Shown: positions 19,396 through 30,659, counted from the first letter of the stretch. The stretch is DNA of 64,000 nucleotides from Pseudolactococcus reticulitermitis (GCF_002260845.1 NZ_BEDT01000004.1:1-64000), one strand, 5' to 3'. Notes: generated from the sequence alone by a model not told the origin. Translations and numbers: made by a program.

Positions 19396-20839
19396 AAGTT
19401 TCAAAGGAGCGAGTATCCTAGCACTTGCAGGATTTCTATCTAAAATTCTCGCGGCACTTTACCGCTTCCCCTATCAAAACTTAGTTGGCGATCAAGGCTT
19501 CTATGCTTTCCAACAAGTCTACCCGTTTTATTCTATCATCACGACACTCTCATTAATTGCCTTGCCTAATTTTTTGTCAAGTCTCATTCATGCTTCTGAA
19601 CAACCCAAAGAAGAAACACATCAATTTTTTCAACTTTCTCTTATTCTGTCTATCTTGAGTTTTATCCTTCTGTCACTCTTGTGTCAACCTATTGCGAGAT
19701 TAATGGGACAAGAAAAATTAGCAGGTCCCTTACTAATGGCTTGTTTGCCACTTTTATTAGTCCCTTTCCTATCTTTATATCGTGGTCGAGCGCAAGCGAA
19801 ACAAGATATGGTAACAACTGCCACCTCCCAAGTCATTGAACAATTAGTACGTGTTGTCCTAATTATCTGTGCGGCACTGATGTTTACACGTTTATCAACC
19901 AATGTTTATACCATTTCTTTCTTAGCCATGCTTGGCTCCTTTATTGGCGGACTTGTTGCACTTATCTACTTGATGATTTCTAGTCCTTTTAAGTTTCAAG
20001 GTTTGTTTACAAACTTGACAGCTTTAAAACCTAAAGGTCAAATTATTCAAAAATTTGGCCTATCTTCCCTTGTCTTTACTTTCTTCATGGTTTACATGCT
20101 GATTTTACAAATGATTGATGTCTTCTTTGTGAAAAATGCTTTGATGTATTTACCTCAAATCAAAACCTCTAATCAGGCAGAAATTTTAAAGGGCATTTAT
20201 GATCGGGGACAACCTTTTTTACAATTGGGTTTGGTGTTCACAACCTCTATTTTGACTGATAGTCTACCGAAGCTGACGAAAGCTGGACGAATTTCCAAGA
20301 AAATTTGGAACAATGTGACTTATTTAGCCATCGCTTTAACCGTTGGTCTTGTCATCTTACTCCCAGAAATGAACGATGTTCTCTTTAAAAGTCATGAGCA
20401 TGTCCTAAGTTTACAGATTTTCGTGTGTCAGATCCCTATCATTTCAATGATCCAACTTTATCATCATGACCTATTTCTGGCGGGTAAAAATAAAGTATCG
20501 GGTTTGATTTTATTAAGTGGGTTAGGATTTAAAGTACTGAGTGTTTATCCGCTAACGGTGTTGCATGGCTTGAACGGTGCTGCACTCTCTAGTCTCATCA
20601 GCTTAATCCTCGTTCTCATTTTTTACAGCCTTTACAGCAAAAAATTTCCGAGACAACTCTATCATCTTAGGTTTTGGTTAGCAATTTTGTTGATGGTTGC
20701 TGTCGTCATGATAGGAAATCACTTCTTTATCGTAAATGGACGGAGCCTCAAGCTTTTGAAACTGATGATTTTAAGTGGCTTAGGTGCAACAACTTTTTTC
20801 AAAGTCTTTCGGATGAAACCAAAAGATTTCTTAAATTAA
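19376..20839 (+). CDS. Oligosaccharide flippase family protein (YabM/SpoVB/MurJ-like)
   Basis: About 487 residues from ATG 19376 ([23 protein letters not shown]); two in-frame ATGs upstream (19352, 19364) lie inside mfd and are less likely. About 14 hydrophobic helices of the MOP flippase superfamily. In Bacillus a protein of this type (YabM) follows mfd, which supports orthology. It probably flips a lipid-linked wall precursor or polysaccharide unit. It overlaps mfd by 20 nt. Confidence 0.8.
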   Translation: MKKLAIKSFKGASILALAGFLSKILAALYRFPYQNLVGDQGFYAFQQVYPFYSIITTLSLIALPNFLSSLIHASEQPKEETHQFFQLSLILSILSFILLSLLCQPIARLMGQEKLAGPLLMACLPLLLVPFLSLYRGRAQAKQDMVTTATSQVIEQLVRVVLIICAALMFTRLSTNVYTISFLAMLGSFIGGLVALIYLMISSPFKFQGLFTNLTALKPKGQIIQKFGLSSLVFTFFMVYMLILQMIDVFFVKNALMYLPQIKTSNQAEILKGIYDRGQPFLQLGLVFTTSILTDSLPKLTKAGRISKKIWNNVTYLAIALTVGLVILLPEMNDVLFKSHEHVLSLQIFVCQIPIISMIQLYHHDLFLAGKNKVSGLILLSGLGFKVLSVYPLTVLHGLNGAALSSLISLILVLIFYSLYSKKFPRQLYHLRFWLAILLMVAVVMIGNHFFIVNGRSLKLLKLMILSGLGATTFFKVFRMKPKDFLN

Positions 20840-20840
20840 A

Positions 20841-20890
20841 AAGCACAGGCTTACCTCAACATTAATGTTGAAGTGAGCTTGTGTTTTTTA
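20841..20890. terminator. Bidirectional terminator between the flippase gene and rexA
   Basis: Long imperfect stem: AAAGCACAGGCTTACCTC ... GTGAGCTTGTGTTTT around an ACATTAATGT centre, with A-run before and T-run after. It serves two converging genes and also marks one border of the inverted block. Confidence 0.8.
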
Positions 20891-23800
20891 GAGTTGTTCG
20901 ATATAAACTTTGTCTGGCCCCCCCAGTAAAATCAAGTATTGCTCAATCTTTACTGGCTGAAAGGCAGTTGTCAGACTTTCTGCATACAGCTCCATCTGCA
21001 TCTGATAACGCGCTTTAATTTGAGGAATTTCCTCTAAATTTTTGAAATGGTCTGTTTTATAATCAAACAGGATGATTTTATCAGCTAACTTGATAAAACC
21101 ATCAATAATCCCCCGAATCACATACTGTTCACCGGAAGTTTTGTCTGTTTTTAACATTGAAAAAGGTGCTTCTCGGGTCATTGACTGATAGTTTGCAACC
21201 ATCATTTGGCCAAAATCAGTTTCAAATAAACTTAAAATCTGGTCTATCTTGATTTTTTGCTTGACTTCATCCCGAACTGCTAGTGTTTGAATGGTTTGGC
21301 TTAATGTTTCACGTGTAACATTTGAAAAATCAAGTGACTGCATTAAGTCATGCACAGCAGAGCCTAATTCTGTCGGTGATACTTTCTTGTCTGTTTTTAT
21401 AAAGTCAAACTGAGAGTATTTTTGGTGTTGACTAACCACCACGTCCTGTTCTGAAATCAAGTGTTCATAGCGTTTCTTGATTTGGCTAGGCGTTTGAATG
21501 GTCGGTAACTGGATACCAGCTGCATATTTGTCATTTAAACTATCAGCAGAATCCAAAATCTGTTTGGCTAATCTAACCTCTTCAATTGTCTCCATTGCGC
21601 CATCATAATGTTTTGATTCGGCTAATAAGGTTTCAAAAGAGCGATGTCTTTTTGGATCACTAGGCATCATGTCTTGTAAATCAGCATCCTCAATCACACG
21701 GACATTAAGATTCAATGCTTTTTTCACAGTCATCGCCTGATAAATTCCCAATAGCCAATTCAGATAGCCTTGACTAGATTGTCTAATCGTATCATCTAAA
21801 ATGCCCTTGTTGTCAAAAGTCGCAGATTGATAAGCGATAAACTGATTATCTTCATCTAATTTTGCCACATCTAGTTTACCCACCATGTAAACCTTTTTGA
21901 CAGCTCGTGTCAAGGCAACATAAAGCATCCGCATCTCCTCAGCTAAGGCTTGATACTCCTTTTCTAAGGCATTTGCTATCTGCGGTAAAGTTGTCATCTT
22001 GACCATGGCATAAGGAAACTCAGTCTCGATTTCTTGTTTAAAATCAGCTACAAAACTAATCCCTGCACCATTTTTTCTGGATAAAATTAAATCGCTCGTT
22101 AAATCTTTGGTATTGAATTTTTTATTGACATGCAAAATAAAAACATAAGGAAACTCTAAGCCTTTTGATTTATGAATGGTCATGACACGAACCGCATTGC
22201 TCGGTAAAGCAATGTTGACAGCAGCTAAATCATTTTGACTGGCCATAAAGCTGTCAATCATTTTAATAAACTGGAAAAGTCCTTTATAACCAGATGATTC
22301 ATAGGCAGCGGCACGATCCGCTAATGCTGCTAAATTAGCCTGGCGTTGTTGGCCATTTTTCATGCCACCGACATAGTCATAATAATGGGTATCCCGATAG
22401 ATTTCCCAAATCAAGCTGTGTAAACTTTCCTGATGGGCAAGTTGACACCATTTGCTAAAAAGGTTTTCAAAATGTTGTAGTTTTGCAGACAGCGGACTGT
22501 CAATCAAGTCTGGTTTCAGGCCATTTCTCTGGTAGGCTTTTTGATATTTATCATAGAAATTGACATCATTTGACGCCTGCAAACTGATAATCGCCAAATC
22601 ATTTTCACTAAAATTGAATAAAGGTGATTTGAGAAGAGCGACAAATGAGACATCAAACAGAGGATTATCAATAGCTCTTAGTACATCTAACATGACTAAG
22701 ACTTCCATTGACTGCAAGTAATTCATTTTTCCTTCATCCAGAACTACGGGTATATCAAAAGACTGCAACACACGTTCAATTTCAGCATTATTTGTTTTGC
22801 TTCTAACCAAAATCACGATATCTTTTGGTTGCACTCCTTGACGCATGAGTTGACGAATAGCCTGTGCTGTCAAGACTAATTCATCTGTTGACACCGCATC
22901 CTCTGTTTCTGGTATCGTATTTTTTTCATCCTTATAAATCAGAAGTTCCGCTGTCAGCTCAGGAGAAGTCTCTTGAGCTAACTTAGGATTGCCAACAACC
23001 AACTTTTCTTCAGGACCATAGATCATTTCCCCAATATTTTTATCCATCAAATGTTCAAAAATCTGATTGGTAAAGTTAATCACTTCTGGATATGATCGAA
23101 AATTTTCCTTCAGTCGGATGAGTTTACCGTCAGCATTAGGTTGCTGATAGGCTTCATATTTACTCATGAAAAGAGAAGGATCTGCTAATCGAAAACCATA
23201 AATGGATTGTTTGACATCTCCTACCATGAAACAGTTGTGGCCGTTAGAGAGCAGTCGCAACATGGCTTCTTGCAGATGATTGGTATCTTGGTACTCATCA
23301 ACCATGACCTCAAAATATTGGGTCTGATAGACTTTCCGCAGTACCTCGTTTTCCTGTAAAATCTCAATCGTTAGATGCGTGACATCAGCATATTCAAGAC
23401 AGGCGTTTTTGAGTTTATAAGCATGATAACGCTGATAAAAAGCCAAAGCAACACGCTGTAAATCATGTGTCAACTCACTTGCTAAATCATGATATTTCTC
23501 TATTGTTTCTTGATGCTTAATCGCTTCTATAAACTGATCTAGGCGTGCTTTATTTGCAGCAATCAGCGTTTTTAAACTCAGCTTTTGTGCTTCAAGTGCT
23601 TCATCACGATTATCTTTATTATTGGCATTGGGTACAAACTGAAATTTCATCTGACGATAAAAGTCAGCAAATTTTTGAAATTCTTTCTGATTTAAACAGT
23701 CATGTAAATACTCATAGTTTGCTAAAAATTCTGCCGTATTGTCAATCTTTGCTTTGCCTGTAATCACACCAGAAGCTAAATTCTCCTCAAGCACTCTATA

Positions 23801-24541
23801 TATATCGTGCAAACTTTTTTGTAAACCGTTTGTAAATGTATCTGGTAGATCTGTAAACTTTTGATAGATTGAAAAACCATTCAAAAAATCATTTTCGAGC
23901 CAATCAATTGGATTTTCCAAACTATCTGCAAAGGTATTGATTTGATTCAATACCAGATAAAAAGCATCAATTTTACGATCTGTGGAAAAATTATTCATAA
24001 CTTGAGTAAAGCGGTCTTGACTAATAAGACCTTGATCAGATAAATGCTCTTCAACTAGCTGTTCAAAAATCTCTCGCTTGATAACTTCCTGTTCCGTGCT
24101 ATCTACTAATAACCTAAAAGTTGGATCTAGATTTTTGAAATAAAAATTTTCTTTCAGAAACTTGAGCGTAAAGCTATCCATTGTCCCAATATCAGCAGTT
24201 GACAAGTCCTGTAAAGCAGTTGTCAAGAGTTGAATTTTATCAAAAGATGTTTCATTAGCACGTGTTGCTCTAATTTTTTTATCTAATCGTTGCTTTAATT
24301 CTGCCGCTGCTTTATTGGTAAAAGTTGAAATGAACAAGTTTTTGACTGAGACACCATTCAAAATCAAATTGATAATTCGTTCGGTCATGACAAATGTTTT
24401 GCCCGAACCAGCAGAAGCAGAGACTAAAATATTAGTACCTGTTCGATAAATCGCTTCTATTTGTTCAGATGTTTTGGGCATTTCTTTGCCAATTTCAGAC
24501 TTTTGCAATAAGGCAATTTCTTGATCAGTGAGTTGTCGCAT
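20888..24541 (-). CDS. rexA: ATP-dependent helicase/nuclease RexA (AddA)
   Basis: 1217 residues. UvrD-type helicase with Walker A SASAGSGKTFVMTERI (about 41-56), motif II VDEYQDTN, motif VI MLYVALTRA and C-terminal RecB-type nuclease with ILFDYKTDH near residue 1160. With RexB it resects double-strand breaks up to a Chi site. The ATG overlaps the end of rexB by 17 nt. A parS-like site lies inside the gene at 21305. Confidence 0.96.
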   Translation of the reverse strand: MRQLTDQEIALLQKSEIGKEMPKTSEQIEAIYRTGTNILVSASAGSGKTFVMTERIINLILNGVSVKNLFISTFTNKAAAELKQRLDKKIRATRANETSFDKIQLLTTALQDLSTADIGTMDSFTLKFLKENFYFKNLDPTFRLLVDSTEQEVIKREIFEQLVEEHLSDQGLISQDRFTQVMNNFSTDRKIDAFYLVLNQINTFADSLENPIDWLENDFLNGFSIYQKFTDLPDTFTNGLQKSLHDIYRVLEENLASGVITGKAKIDNTAEFLANYEYLHDCLNQKEFQKFADFYRQMKFQFVPNANNKDNRDEALEAQKLSLKTLIAANKARLDQFIEAIKHQETIEKYHDLASELTHDLQRVALAFYQRYHAYKLKNACLEYADVTHLTIEILQENEVLRKVYQTQYFEVMVDEYQDTNHLQEAMLRLLSNGHNCFMVGDVKQSIYGFRLADPSLFMSKYEAYQQPNADGKLIRLKENFRSYPEVINFTNQIFEHLMDKNIGEMIYGPEEKLVVGNPKLAQETSPELTAELLIYKDEKNTIPETEDAVSTDELVLTAQAIRQLMRQGVQPKDIVILVRSKTNNAEIERVLQSFDIPVVLDEGKMNYLQSMEVLVMLDVLRAIDNPLFDVSFVALLKSPLFNFSENDLAIISLQASNDVNFYDKYQKAYQRNGLKPDLIDSPLSAKLQHFENLFSKWCQLAHQESLHSLIWEIYRDTHYYDYVGGMKNGQQRQANLAALADRAAAYESSGYKGLFQFIKMIDSFMASQNDLAAVNIALPSNAVRVMTIHKSKGLEFPYVFILHVNKKFNTKDLTSDLILSRKNGAGISFVADFKQEIETEFPYAMVKMTTLPQIANALEKEYQALAEEMRMLYVALTRAVKKVYMVGKLDVAKLDEDNQFIAYQSATFDNKGILDDTIRQSSQGYLNWLLGIYQAMTVKKALNLNVRVIEDADLQDMMPSDPKRHRSFETLLAESKHYDGAMETIEEVRLAKQILDSADSLNDKYAAGIQLPTIQTPSQIKKRYEHLISEQDVVVSQHQKYSQFDFIKTDKKVSPTELGSAVHDLMQSLDFSNVTRETLSQTIQTLAVRDEVKQKIKIDQILSLFETDFGQMMVANYQSMTREAPFSMLKTDKTSGEQYVIRGIIDGFIKLADKIILFDYKTDHFKNLEEIPQIKARYQMQMELYAESLTTAFQPVKIEQYLILLGGPDKVYIEQL
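21305..21320. promoter_or_regulatory. parS-like ParB binding site inside rexA
   Basis: TGTTTCACGTGTAACA differs at one position from the palindromic parS consensus TGTTTCACGTGAAACA. It lies about 9.5 kb from oriC, and the window encodes a ParB. I found no second site this close in the window. Confidence 0.65.
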
Positions 24542-27500
24542 GTTCTTTTCCTCCTGTCAGCAAAGATGCTCTAATGTCTTCTTTGGATTTCAGATTGACT
24601 TTCCGACCTGATGGTAAATGAAGATCTGCCTCAAAGCCACAAATTGATTTAAACTGACAAAATTGACACCCTTTGGCATGATGTTTCACGACAACAGGAT
24701 TAATCTCAATCTTTCCTGATAATATCTTCTGACCTGCTTCCTGATACAGCGTTTCATTATGCCTCATCAGAGCAGATATTTCTGGTTCACTATAAAAGTT
24801 GGCATTATTTTTATAAGGCAAGCCTTCTTTGGTAAACTGGCCTAGATTAAAAAGATGATCAAAATTTTCCTTCAAATGACTCGCTAAGTCCACATTAAAG
24901 AAGCCTGTATAGCGCATTTTGTTTTTGAGCGTATCAGAGATGTCAGAGATTTGATTGACCGACTTGAGGGCAATCGTCGGATTTTGTAGGTGTAAATAGA
25001 GTGCACCCCAAATCGTTTGGGAGGTGCCAAATTGTTTCGCATTCTGACGTAAAATATCCAAATAAGTTAAAAACTGTAAACTTGTGCCATCATAGGCTGA
25101 CTGTAACTCAAACTTTTTATCGCCGGACTTATAATCAACAGCACCTAAAGTTTCGAAAATACGATCGACGCGGTCAATCATACCACGTAAGTTTAACTTT
25201 TTGTTATCTTGTAAATCAACTTGATAGGTTTGAAGTCCAGCTTGATCAAAGCCAAAAGCTTGTTCAAAGGCTAGTGATTGAATACCAGTATTCTCTAACG
25301 TCTGTTTGAGCATGGTTGATGTTTGCCTGATAATGTCTTGCAGTCTAGACCAAGTATAACGACTTGTGGCATCACGTGTAAAAAATTCAAGATATTTACT
25401 GTCAACTTCTTGTAAAGATTGTGTCAATATATCATCAAAAGCTGCTGCCTCTACCTGACTTGATTGCATCACATTTTCAAAAACTTCATGGAAATAAGAA
25501 CCTGAAATACGAGAATCTAAATCAATCTTTTCAAATGCTTTAATATGTAGGGTGTTATTGATAAAGTACTGATACTCACAATTATAAAAATTTTCAAAAC
25601 TTGATACAGAAGCATTTAGATCTGATGGATAGAGTGCCGTTATCACTGATGGCTTAAGCTGTCTTTCTTCTAACTGATCTGTCATCACTGCTGATAAAAT
25701 ATGTTGATAGTCAGGATTTTTAGACATGATTCTAAATAGACTCAGCCAAAATGACGTATTATTAATCATTTCTTTTGACTCTTCCCTTGACATCAGTAAC
25801 CGTTCAATTTGACCTAGGTTAGCTAATAAACCATCATAGTTACCAATTTGTGACATCGTGTCAACTAGATTGACACCTTGCTTATTGAGAGGTGTAACGC
25901 CTCTGTCAATGATAAATTGTAAAAACTGTGACAACTCACTTTGTTCATTACTATAGATTTCTGGCGTTGACAAGACTAATTTCTTATTAGCTGCATTAAA
26001 TAATTGTAAAGCTGTAAAGCTATTTTTTTTATAGTTGATAAAATTTGGTTCGTCTATATATTTTAGATAGTCTAGATCAGCATCATGCAATGTTTGATTG
26101 AGTTTTGCCCGTTCTTCATCAGAGATAAGACTTGTATTTTGATGACTTTTTGGAAAATTGGATTGGGTTAAACCAATTGCAAACACATAGTCAGCCGTAT
26201 GTGGTTCAACGAGTTCATAAGATTTAACTTGAACAACATCAACATTAGCTGGTACAAGTCGATACGCAGCATTTTTTATTCCTGCTTCAATAATCTCTAA
26301 AAATTCCTGAATAGATAATTTTTCCAGACCAAATACAGCTGTAAATTCTTCCAAAACAGCCATCAATAATTTCCAAACTTCTAAATGTTCGGAAGCTTTT
26401 TCAAAGTTGCCAGCTGTTTCAGCATCAAAATAGAGCTGTTCAAGTTGCGCTTTAACTTGCCCCGTTTCCAAAAAAGTTTGAAATTTTTTAACCCAAGTCT
26501 GACCTTTTTGTGGTTGACTTCCTAATAAAACCTGCAGAGGAGAAGAAGAGCTGATTAAAGTCGACCTCACTTTTTCTGCCTTAATATCCTCAAATTCTTG
26601 AGCAAATTTAGTTCGTCCTCTTATATTTCGCTGTAAACTATAATTTTCAAACCTGTAAACATCTTGTAAACTTATTTGACTATCAGTGTAAAGCTCTGTT
26701 TTCAATAAATTCAAGACGTCATTAAGTTGATAATGGTTCGTTTTTATTTTTAATAAAGCTTCAACCAAGACAATTAAAGGATGATCTTTCATTGACTTTT
26801 CTTGTGCATAGAAAAATGGAATATCATAAGTCTTGAAGATTTCTGGTAACAAAATACGGTCTGATGCGACATCTCCTAGTAGAACCAAAATATCTTGATA
26901 TTTCACACCTTCAAAGAGTAGCTGACGGATTTGTTTGGCAACATGTTCTATCTCTTCTTTATGGTTGACGACTTGCCAAATTTCTAAACCGTCATGTTTT
27001 TCTAATAACTCAGAATCTGATAGCGTAAAATCCGATGCCTTTTCCATTAATTTTGATAGATTTGTAAATGTATCGTCAATATGATTGACATCTTTGTAAA
27101 TAACTATTAACTCATATTTCTGAGCTAGTGTCTGTACTAATGCAACTGATTGTTGATAAACATTCCCTTCAATAAAAGTAGCTGACATTGCTTTTTTAGA
27201 GGCATATATTCCAAATACAATCTCTGATACGCGACTAGATAACACATCAATCAAGGTCATTTCTTCTGCTGAAAAACGTGAGTAGCCCTCAATGATTAAA
27301 ACATAGTCTTGTAACTCATGTGTCAATTCATCATTGACAAGGTTGTCAATGAAACCTTGGAGTTTGTTATCATTAGAAAAATGCCCTAATTGGTACTCAA
27401 ATGCCTCAAATATCAACATCAATTCTTGATTTTTTTGACTATCAGCAGCTAATAGTAAGTCTTCAGGCTGCAAATTAGCGGTTGTTAACTCCTGATAGAG

Positions 27501-27869
27501 TGCAACTAACTGCGTGATAAAGCCTTGTTTATCACGCATAAAGCGATAGATGGGGATCTGATCATCAGAAAGTTGCTTCAAGGTTTGACGCATGAGCATG
27601 GCTAGACCAATGGGAGATAAGTTTTTTCGGCCATTGTCTTGATTTTTATCGAAATACCAAGGCAATTGTTTTAATCTGGTCACGGTTAAATCAAATAAAG
27701 CCCCATCTTGTCCAGCATTAAAACGCGTCAAAATCTCCTTTTCTTTTTCAAAAGAAAGAGATGATGGCACGATATAAAATATTTTTTTGCCGCTAGCGAT
27801 GTGTTCACGCGCTTCATCAACCAAAAACTCAGTTAAATGCCCATAAATATCTGTGTGGATAACTTTCAT
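24525..27869 (-). CDS. rexB: ATP-dependent nuclease subunit RexB (AddB)
   Basis: 1114 residues. The N-terminus is of the inactive-helicase AddB type (KIFYIVPSSLSFEKEKE). The C-terminal RecB-type nuclease motif is GAVDYKSGDKKF (about residue 910). Four Cys for an iron-sulfur cluster are visible: one in FYNCEYQYF (about 765) and three in GCQFCQFKSICGFE near the end. RexB recognises Chi and cuts the 5' strand. Genes dnaN-rexB-rexA follow each other on the leading strand. Confidence 0.95.
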   Translation of the reverse strand: MKVIHTDIYGHLTEFLVDEAREHIASGKKIFYIVPSSLSFEKEKEILTRFNAGQDGALFDLTVTRLKQLPWYFDKNQDNGRKNLSPIGLAMLMRQTLKQLSDDQIPIYRFMRDKQGFITQLVALYQELTTANLQPEDLLLAADSQKNQELMLIFEAFEYQLGHFSNDNKLQGFIDNLVNDELTHELQDYVLIIEGYSRFSAEEMTLIDVLSSRVSEIVFGIYASKKAMSATFIEGNVYQQSVALVQTLAQKYELIVIYKDVNHIDDTFTNLSKLMEKASDFTLSDSELLEKHDGLEIWQVVNHKEEIEHVAKQIRQLLFEGVKYQDILVLLGDVASDRILLPEIFKTYDIPFFYAQEKSMKDHPLIVLVEALLKIKTNHYQLNDVLNLLKTELYTDSQISLQDVYRFENYSLQRNIRGRTKFAQEFEDIKAEKVRSTLISSSSPLQVLLGSQPQKGQTWVKKFQTFLETGQVKAQLEQLYFDAETAGNFEKASEHLEVWKLLMAVLEEFTAVFGLEKLSIQEFLEIIEAGIKNAAYRLVPANVDVVQVKSYELVEPHTADYVFAIGLTQSNFPKSHQNTSLISDEERAKLNQTLHDADLDYLKYIDEPNFINYKKNSFTALQLFNAANKKLVLSTPEIYSNEQSELSQFLQFIIDRGVTPLNKQGVNLVDTMSQIGNYDGLLANLGQIERLLMSREESKEMINNTSFWLSLFRIMSKNPDYQHILSAVMTDQLEERQLKPSVITALYPSDLNASVSSFENFYNCEYQYFINNTLHIKAFEKIDLDSRISGSYFHEVFENVMQSSQVEAAAFDDILTQSLQEVDSKYLEFFTRDATSRYTWSRLQDIIRQTSTMLKQTLENTGIQSLAFEQAFGFDQAGLQTYQVDLQDNKKLNLRGMIDRVDRIFETLGAVDYKSGDKKFELQSAYDGTSLQFLTYLDILRQNAKQFGTSQTIWGALYLHLQNPTIALKSVNQISDISDTLKNKMRYTGFFNVDLASHLKENFDHLFNLGQFTKEGLPYKNNANFYSEPEISALMRHNETLYQEAGQKILSGKIEINPVVVKHHAKGCQFCQFKSICGFEADLHLPSGRKVNLKSKEDIRASLLTGGKEHATTH

Positions 27870-27935
27870 AAAAAAATAAACCTCTCGGTCTATTATATCA
27901 TGTTTGGCAAAGCTCTCATCAGATAGAACTATTGC

Positions 27936-29078
27936 TTAGTTAGTCCGGACTGGTGTGACCAATTGAACAAAATCAAGAGTATCGCTCTTAGGCACTAAGG
28001 TAAATGGTCGAACTGGTGAGATAAATCGGATACGAACTTCTGGTTCTTTGATGACTTTCAACGCATCAATCAGATATTGTGGATTGAAAGAAATCGTCAA
28101 ATCATCACCAGATTTTGCTAATGGTGTAATTTCTTCATGAACCGATCCAACTTCTGGTGAATTAACAGTTGCGATAATTTGATCACCTGTAATGCTTAAT
28201 TTAACAGTACCATTTGTCGTCGCGTTAGAGAGCAATTTAGCACGGTCCATGGTATGACGAAGGTTGGCAACGTCAAAGGTCAAATCAAGCGTATAGTCAG
28301 CATCAGAAGGGATCAGACGGTTGGTATCCGGATAGTTACCTTCAACGAGTCGGGTATAGAATGAAATCGTCTCATTGCGAATCAAAATTTGGTTGCTTGA
28401 GAAGAAGATGTCGAGTTCCGTATCATCGTCAGAAAAGACAGATTTAAAGCTATTTACGGATTTATTGGGTAACACCAAATCGAAATCTTCACTTAATTTG
28501 TCAAGGGTAATCACCCGTTGGCTCATGCGGTGTGAGTCAGTTGCGACTGATTTGAGGACTTTGTTATCCGTTAAAGTCAAATGAAGTCCTGTCAAAATCG
28601 GACGAGATTCTTGTGTCGAAACAGCGAAAGCCGTTTCTGTAAAGATGTCTTTTAAAACGCCAGCTTTAATTTTCAGTGGATTTTCAGCTGCCATCTCTTG
28701 AATGCGCGGATACATTTCAACATCCAAACCTTTGAGTGTGATTTCAGATTGACCTGATGTCAAAACGACTTGATTTTGTTCAATTTCTTTAAAATCAAAG
28801 GTCACCTCAGGCAAGTTATTCACAACACTTTCAAAAAAGCTAGCTTCTAGTAAAATGCTACCAGGTTCAGTAATCAACATCCCTGCATTTTCATCCTCTT
28901 TAGACAGAAAATTTTCGATTGAAATTTGACCATTTGAACCAGTTAAAGTAATGCCTTCAGTCGAGACATCAATTTTGATCTTAGATAAGGTTGGAATAGC
29001 AACTTTAGTTGAAATGGCTTGTTTGGTAATTCTCAAATTATTGAGAAAAGCAGTTTTGTTGATAGAAAAATTAATCAT
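27936..29078 (-). CDS. dnaN: DNA polymerase III beta clamp
   Basis: 380 residues, three repeated clamp folds, starting [23 protein letters not shown] and ending [11 protein letters not shown]. It forms the ring that holds the polymerase on DNA. It sits 169 bp after dnaA, with DnaA boxes in the gap. Confidence 0.98.
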   Translation of the reverse strand: MINFSINKTAFLNNLRITKQAISTKVAIPTLSKIKIDVSTEGITLTGSNGQISIENFLSKEDENAGMLITEPGSILLEASFFESVVNNLPEVTFDFKEIEQNQVVLTSGQSEITLKGLDVEMYPRIQEMAAENPLKIKAGVLKDIFTETAFAVSTQESRPILTGLHLTLTDNKVLKSVATDSHRMSQRVITLDKLSEDFDLVLPNKSVNSFKSVFSDDDTELDIFFSSNQILIRNETISFYTRLVEGNYPDTNRLIPSDADYTLDLTFDVANLRHTMDRAKLLSNATTNGTVKLSITGDQIIATVNSPEVGSVHEEITPLAKSGDDLTISFNPQYLIDALKVIKEPEVRIRFISPVRPFTLVPKSDTLDFVQLVTPVRTN

Positions 29079-29144
29079 CGAGGCAACTCTTTCTTTTATT
29101 AGTTAATAAATATAGTTAGTAATAGTAATAGGGGCTGTGAATCG

Positions 29145-29236
29145 TGTGGATAAGTCTGGAAATACTTTAAACATCAACTTTAAAGCACTGTGGATAAAAA
29201 AGAATAAGCTGTGTATAAGTGTGAAGATTTTCCACA
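29145..29236. promoter_or_regulatory. DnaA-box cluster between dnaA and dnaN
   Basis: TGTGGATAA at 29145-29153 and at 29189-29197 (perfect boxes), TGTGTATAA at 29210-29218 and TTTTCCACA at 29228-29236. Many Firmicutes have box clusters on both sides of dnaA; this is the downstream one and may also control dnaN. Confidence 0.85.
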
Positions 29237-29247
29237 TCCATTAGCAC

Positions 29248-30618
29248 CTATTTCAAATGAGATTTAATCGTATCCATCTCTTTTTGGAGGTTGGTATCGG
29301 TTTTCATCTTGTCAGAAATCTGCTTGTGGGCATAAATGACCGTTGTATGATCACGACCACCAAATTCCTTACCAATCGCAGGCAGACTTTTGCCTGTAAT
29401 CTCACGAATTAAGTACATGGCGATTTGTCGCGGATAGGCGATTTCTTTCGGGCGTTTTTTACTGACCATGTCAGCAACTGAAATCTTATAGAAATTGGCG
29501 ACTTCTTCTTGGATTTTTTGAGAAGAAATATCTTTATCCTGGGTGATTTTAGTGGATTCTAAATTACTCAAGGCTTTGGCTGCTGTATCAATATCAATGG
29601 TGTCGATATGATAGGTATTAGCATAAAACTTGAGATTTTTTAGAGCGCCTTCTAAATCTCTGACATTGGAATCAATGCGACCTGCTATATAAGAGAGTGT
29701 TTCGGAAGGGACTTTTAAAGCTATTTCGTCAACTTTGTTAAGGAGAATTGCCATTCGGTCTTCGTAGTTTGGCGCTGTAATATCAGTGGTCAATCCCCAA
29801 CTGAAACGAGATTTGAGTCGTTCTTCAAATTCATTGAGCTCATTCGGTGGTCGGTCACTAGAAATGACAATTTGTGCGCCTTTATCATGCAAGGTATTGA
29901 AGGTTTGGAAAAACTCGTTAATCGTGCCTTCTTTTTTAGCAAAAAATTGAATATCGTCTAGCAGAAGTAGATCCAATGTCCGATACTGGTCAGTAAACTC
30001 CTGCATTTGATTTTTGCGGGAACTCTGCACATAATCATTGACGAAATTTTCTGATGAGACATATTTGATACGGGCATCGGGTTTATCGTTTAGAATTTCA
30101 TTGCCAATAGCATTCATCAAATGGGTTTTACCAAGTCCGGGACCACCATAGATAAAGAGGGGATTATACATGCCACCTGGATCATTGGCGACAGCAATGG
30201 CAGCGCCTAAAGTCATGCGGTTACCCTCACCTTGGACAAAATTTTGAAAGGTGTATTTATGATTCAGACCATTTTTGAGTTCTGAGGTGATAAATTGGCT
30301 CGTTTCCCGAACTTCAGACGTTTCTGCAAGTTTATCTGCATTTTCATAATCGGCAAGATTGATGTCGTCTGCTGAATAGAGGGAAAAGCTAATTTCGGCG
30401 CCAAATATTTCAAAACCAGCGGTTTTAATCAGATCTTCCTGTTTTTTCCAAAAATCTCTGTGCATGTTATTATCAAGATAAATCTTAGCATTATGATCGG
30501 TGATTTCAAGTAGTTTGGCTGGTTCAATGAAAAAGTCATAGGAGGCTTGGCCTAAATTATTTTGGGCAAGTGCTTTGACACGTGCCCAGAATGCTTGTTC
30601 TTTTTGTGTTAAAGACAT
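29248..30618 (-). CDS. dnaA: Chromosomal replication initiator DnaA
   Basis: 456 residues. Domain I (1-about 85), short linker, AAA+ domain III with Walker [10 protein letters not shown] and Walker [11 protein letters not shown], and domain IV with the box-binding signature [15 protein letters not shown]. It unwinds oriC in the ATP form. ATG preceded by a GGAGT Shine-Dalgarno. Confidence 0.98.
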   Translation of the reverse strand: MSLTQKEQAFWARVKALAQNNLGQASYDFFIEPAKLLEITDHNAKIYLDNNMHRDFWKKQEDLIKTAGFEIFGAEISFSLYSADDINLADYENADKLAETSEVRETSQFITSELKNGLNHKYTFQNFVQGEGNRMTLGAAIAVANDPGGMYNPLFIYGGPGLGKTHLMNAIGNEILNDKPDARIKYVSSENFVNDYVQSSRKNQMQEFTDQYRTLDLLLLDDIQFFAKKEGTINEFFQTFNTLHDKGAQIVISSDRPPNELNEFEERLKSRFSWGLTTDITAPNYEDRMAILLNKVDEIALKVPSETLSYIAGRIDSNVRDLEGALKNLKFYANTYHIDTIDIDTAAKALSNLESTKITQDKDISSQKIQEEVANFYKISVADMVSKKRPKEIAYPRQIAMYLIREITGKSLPAIGKEFGGRDHTTVIYAHKQISDKMKTDTNLQKEMDTIKSHLK

Positions 30619-30659
30619 TTGACTCCTTTCGATAAAAAATTGGTAGCTAAAAGAATTAT

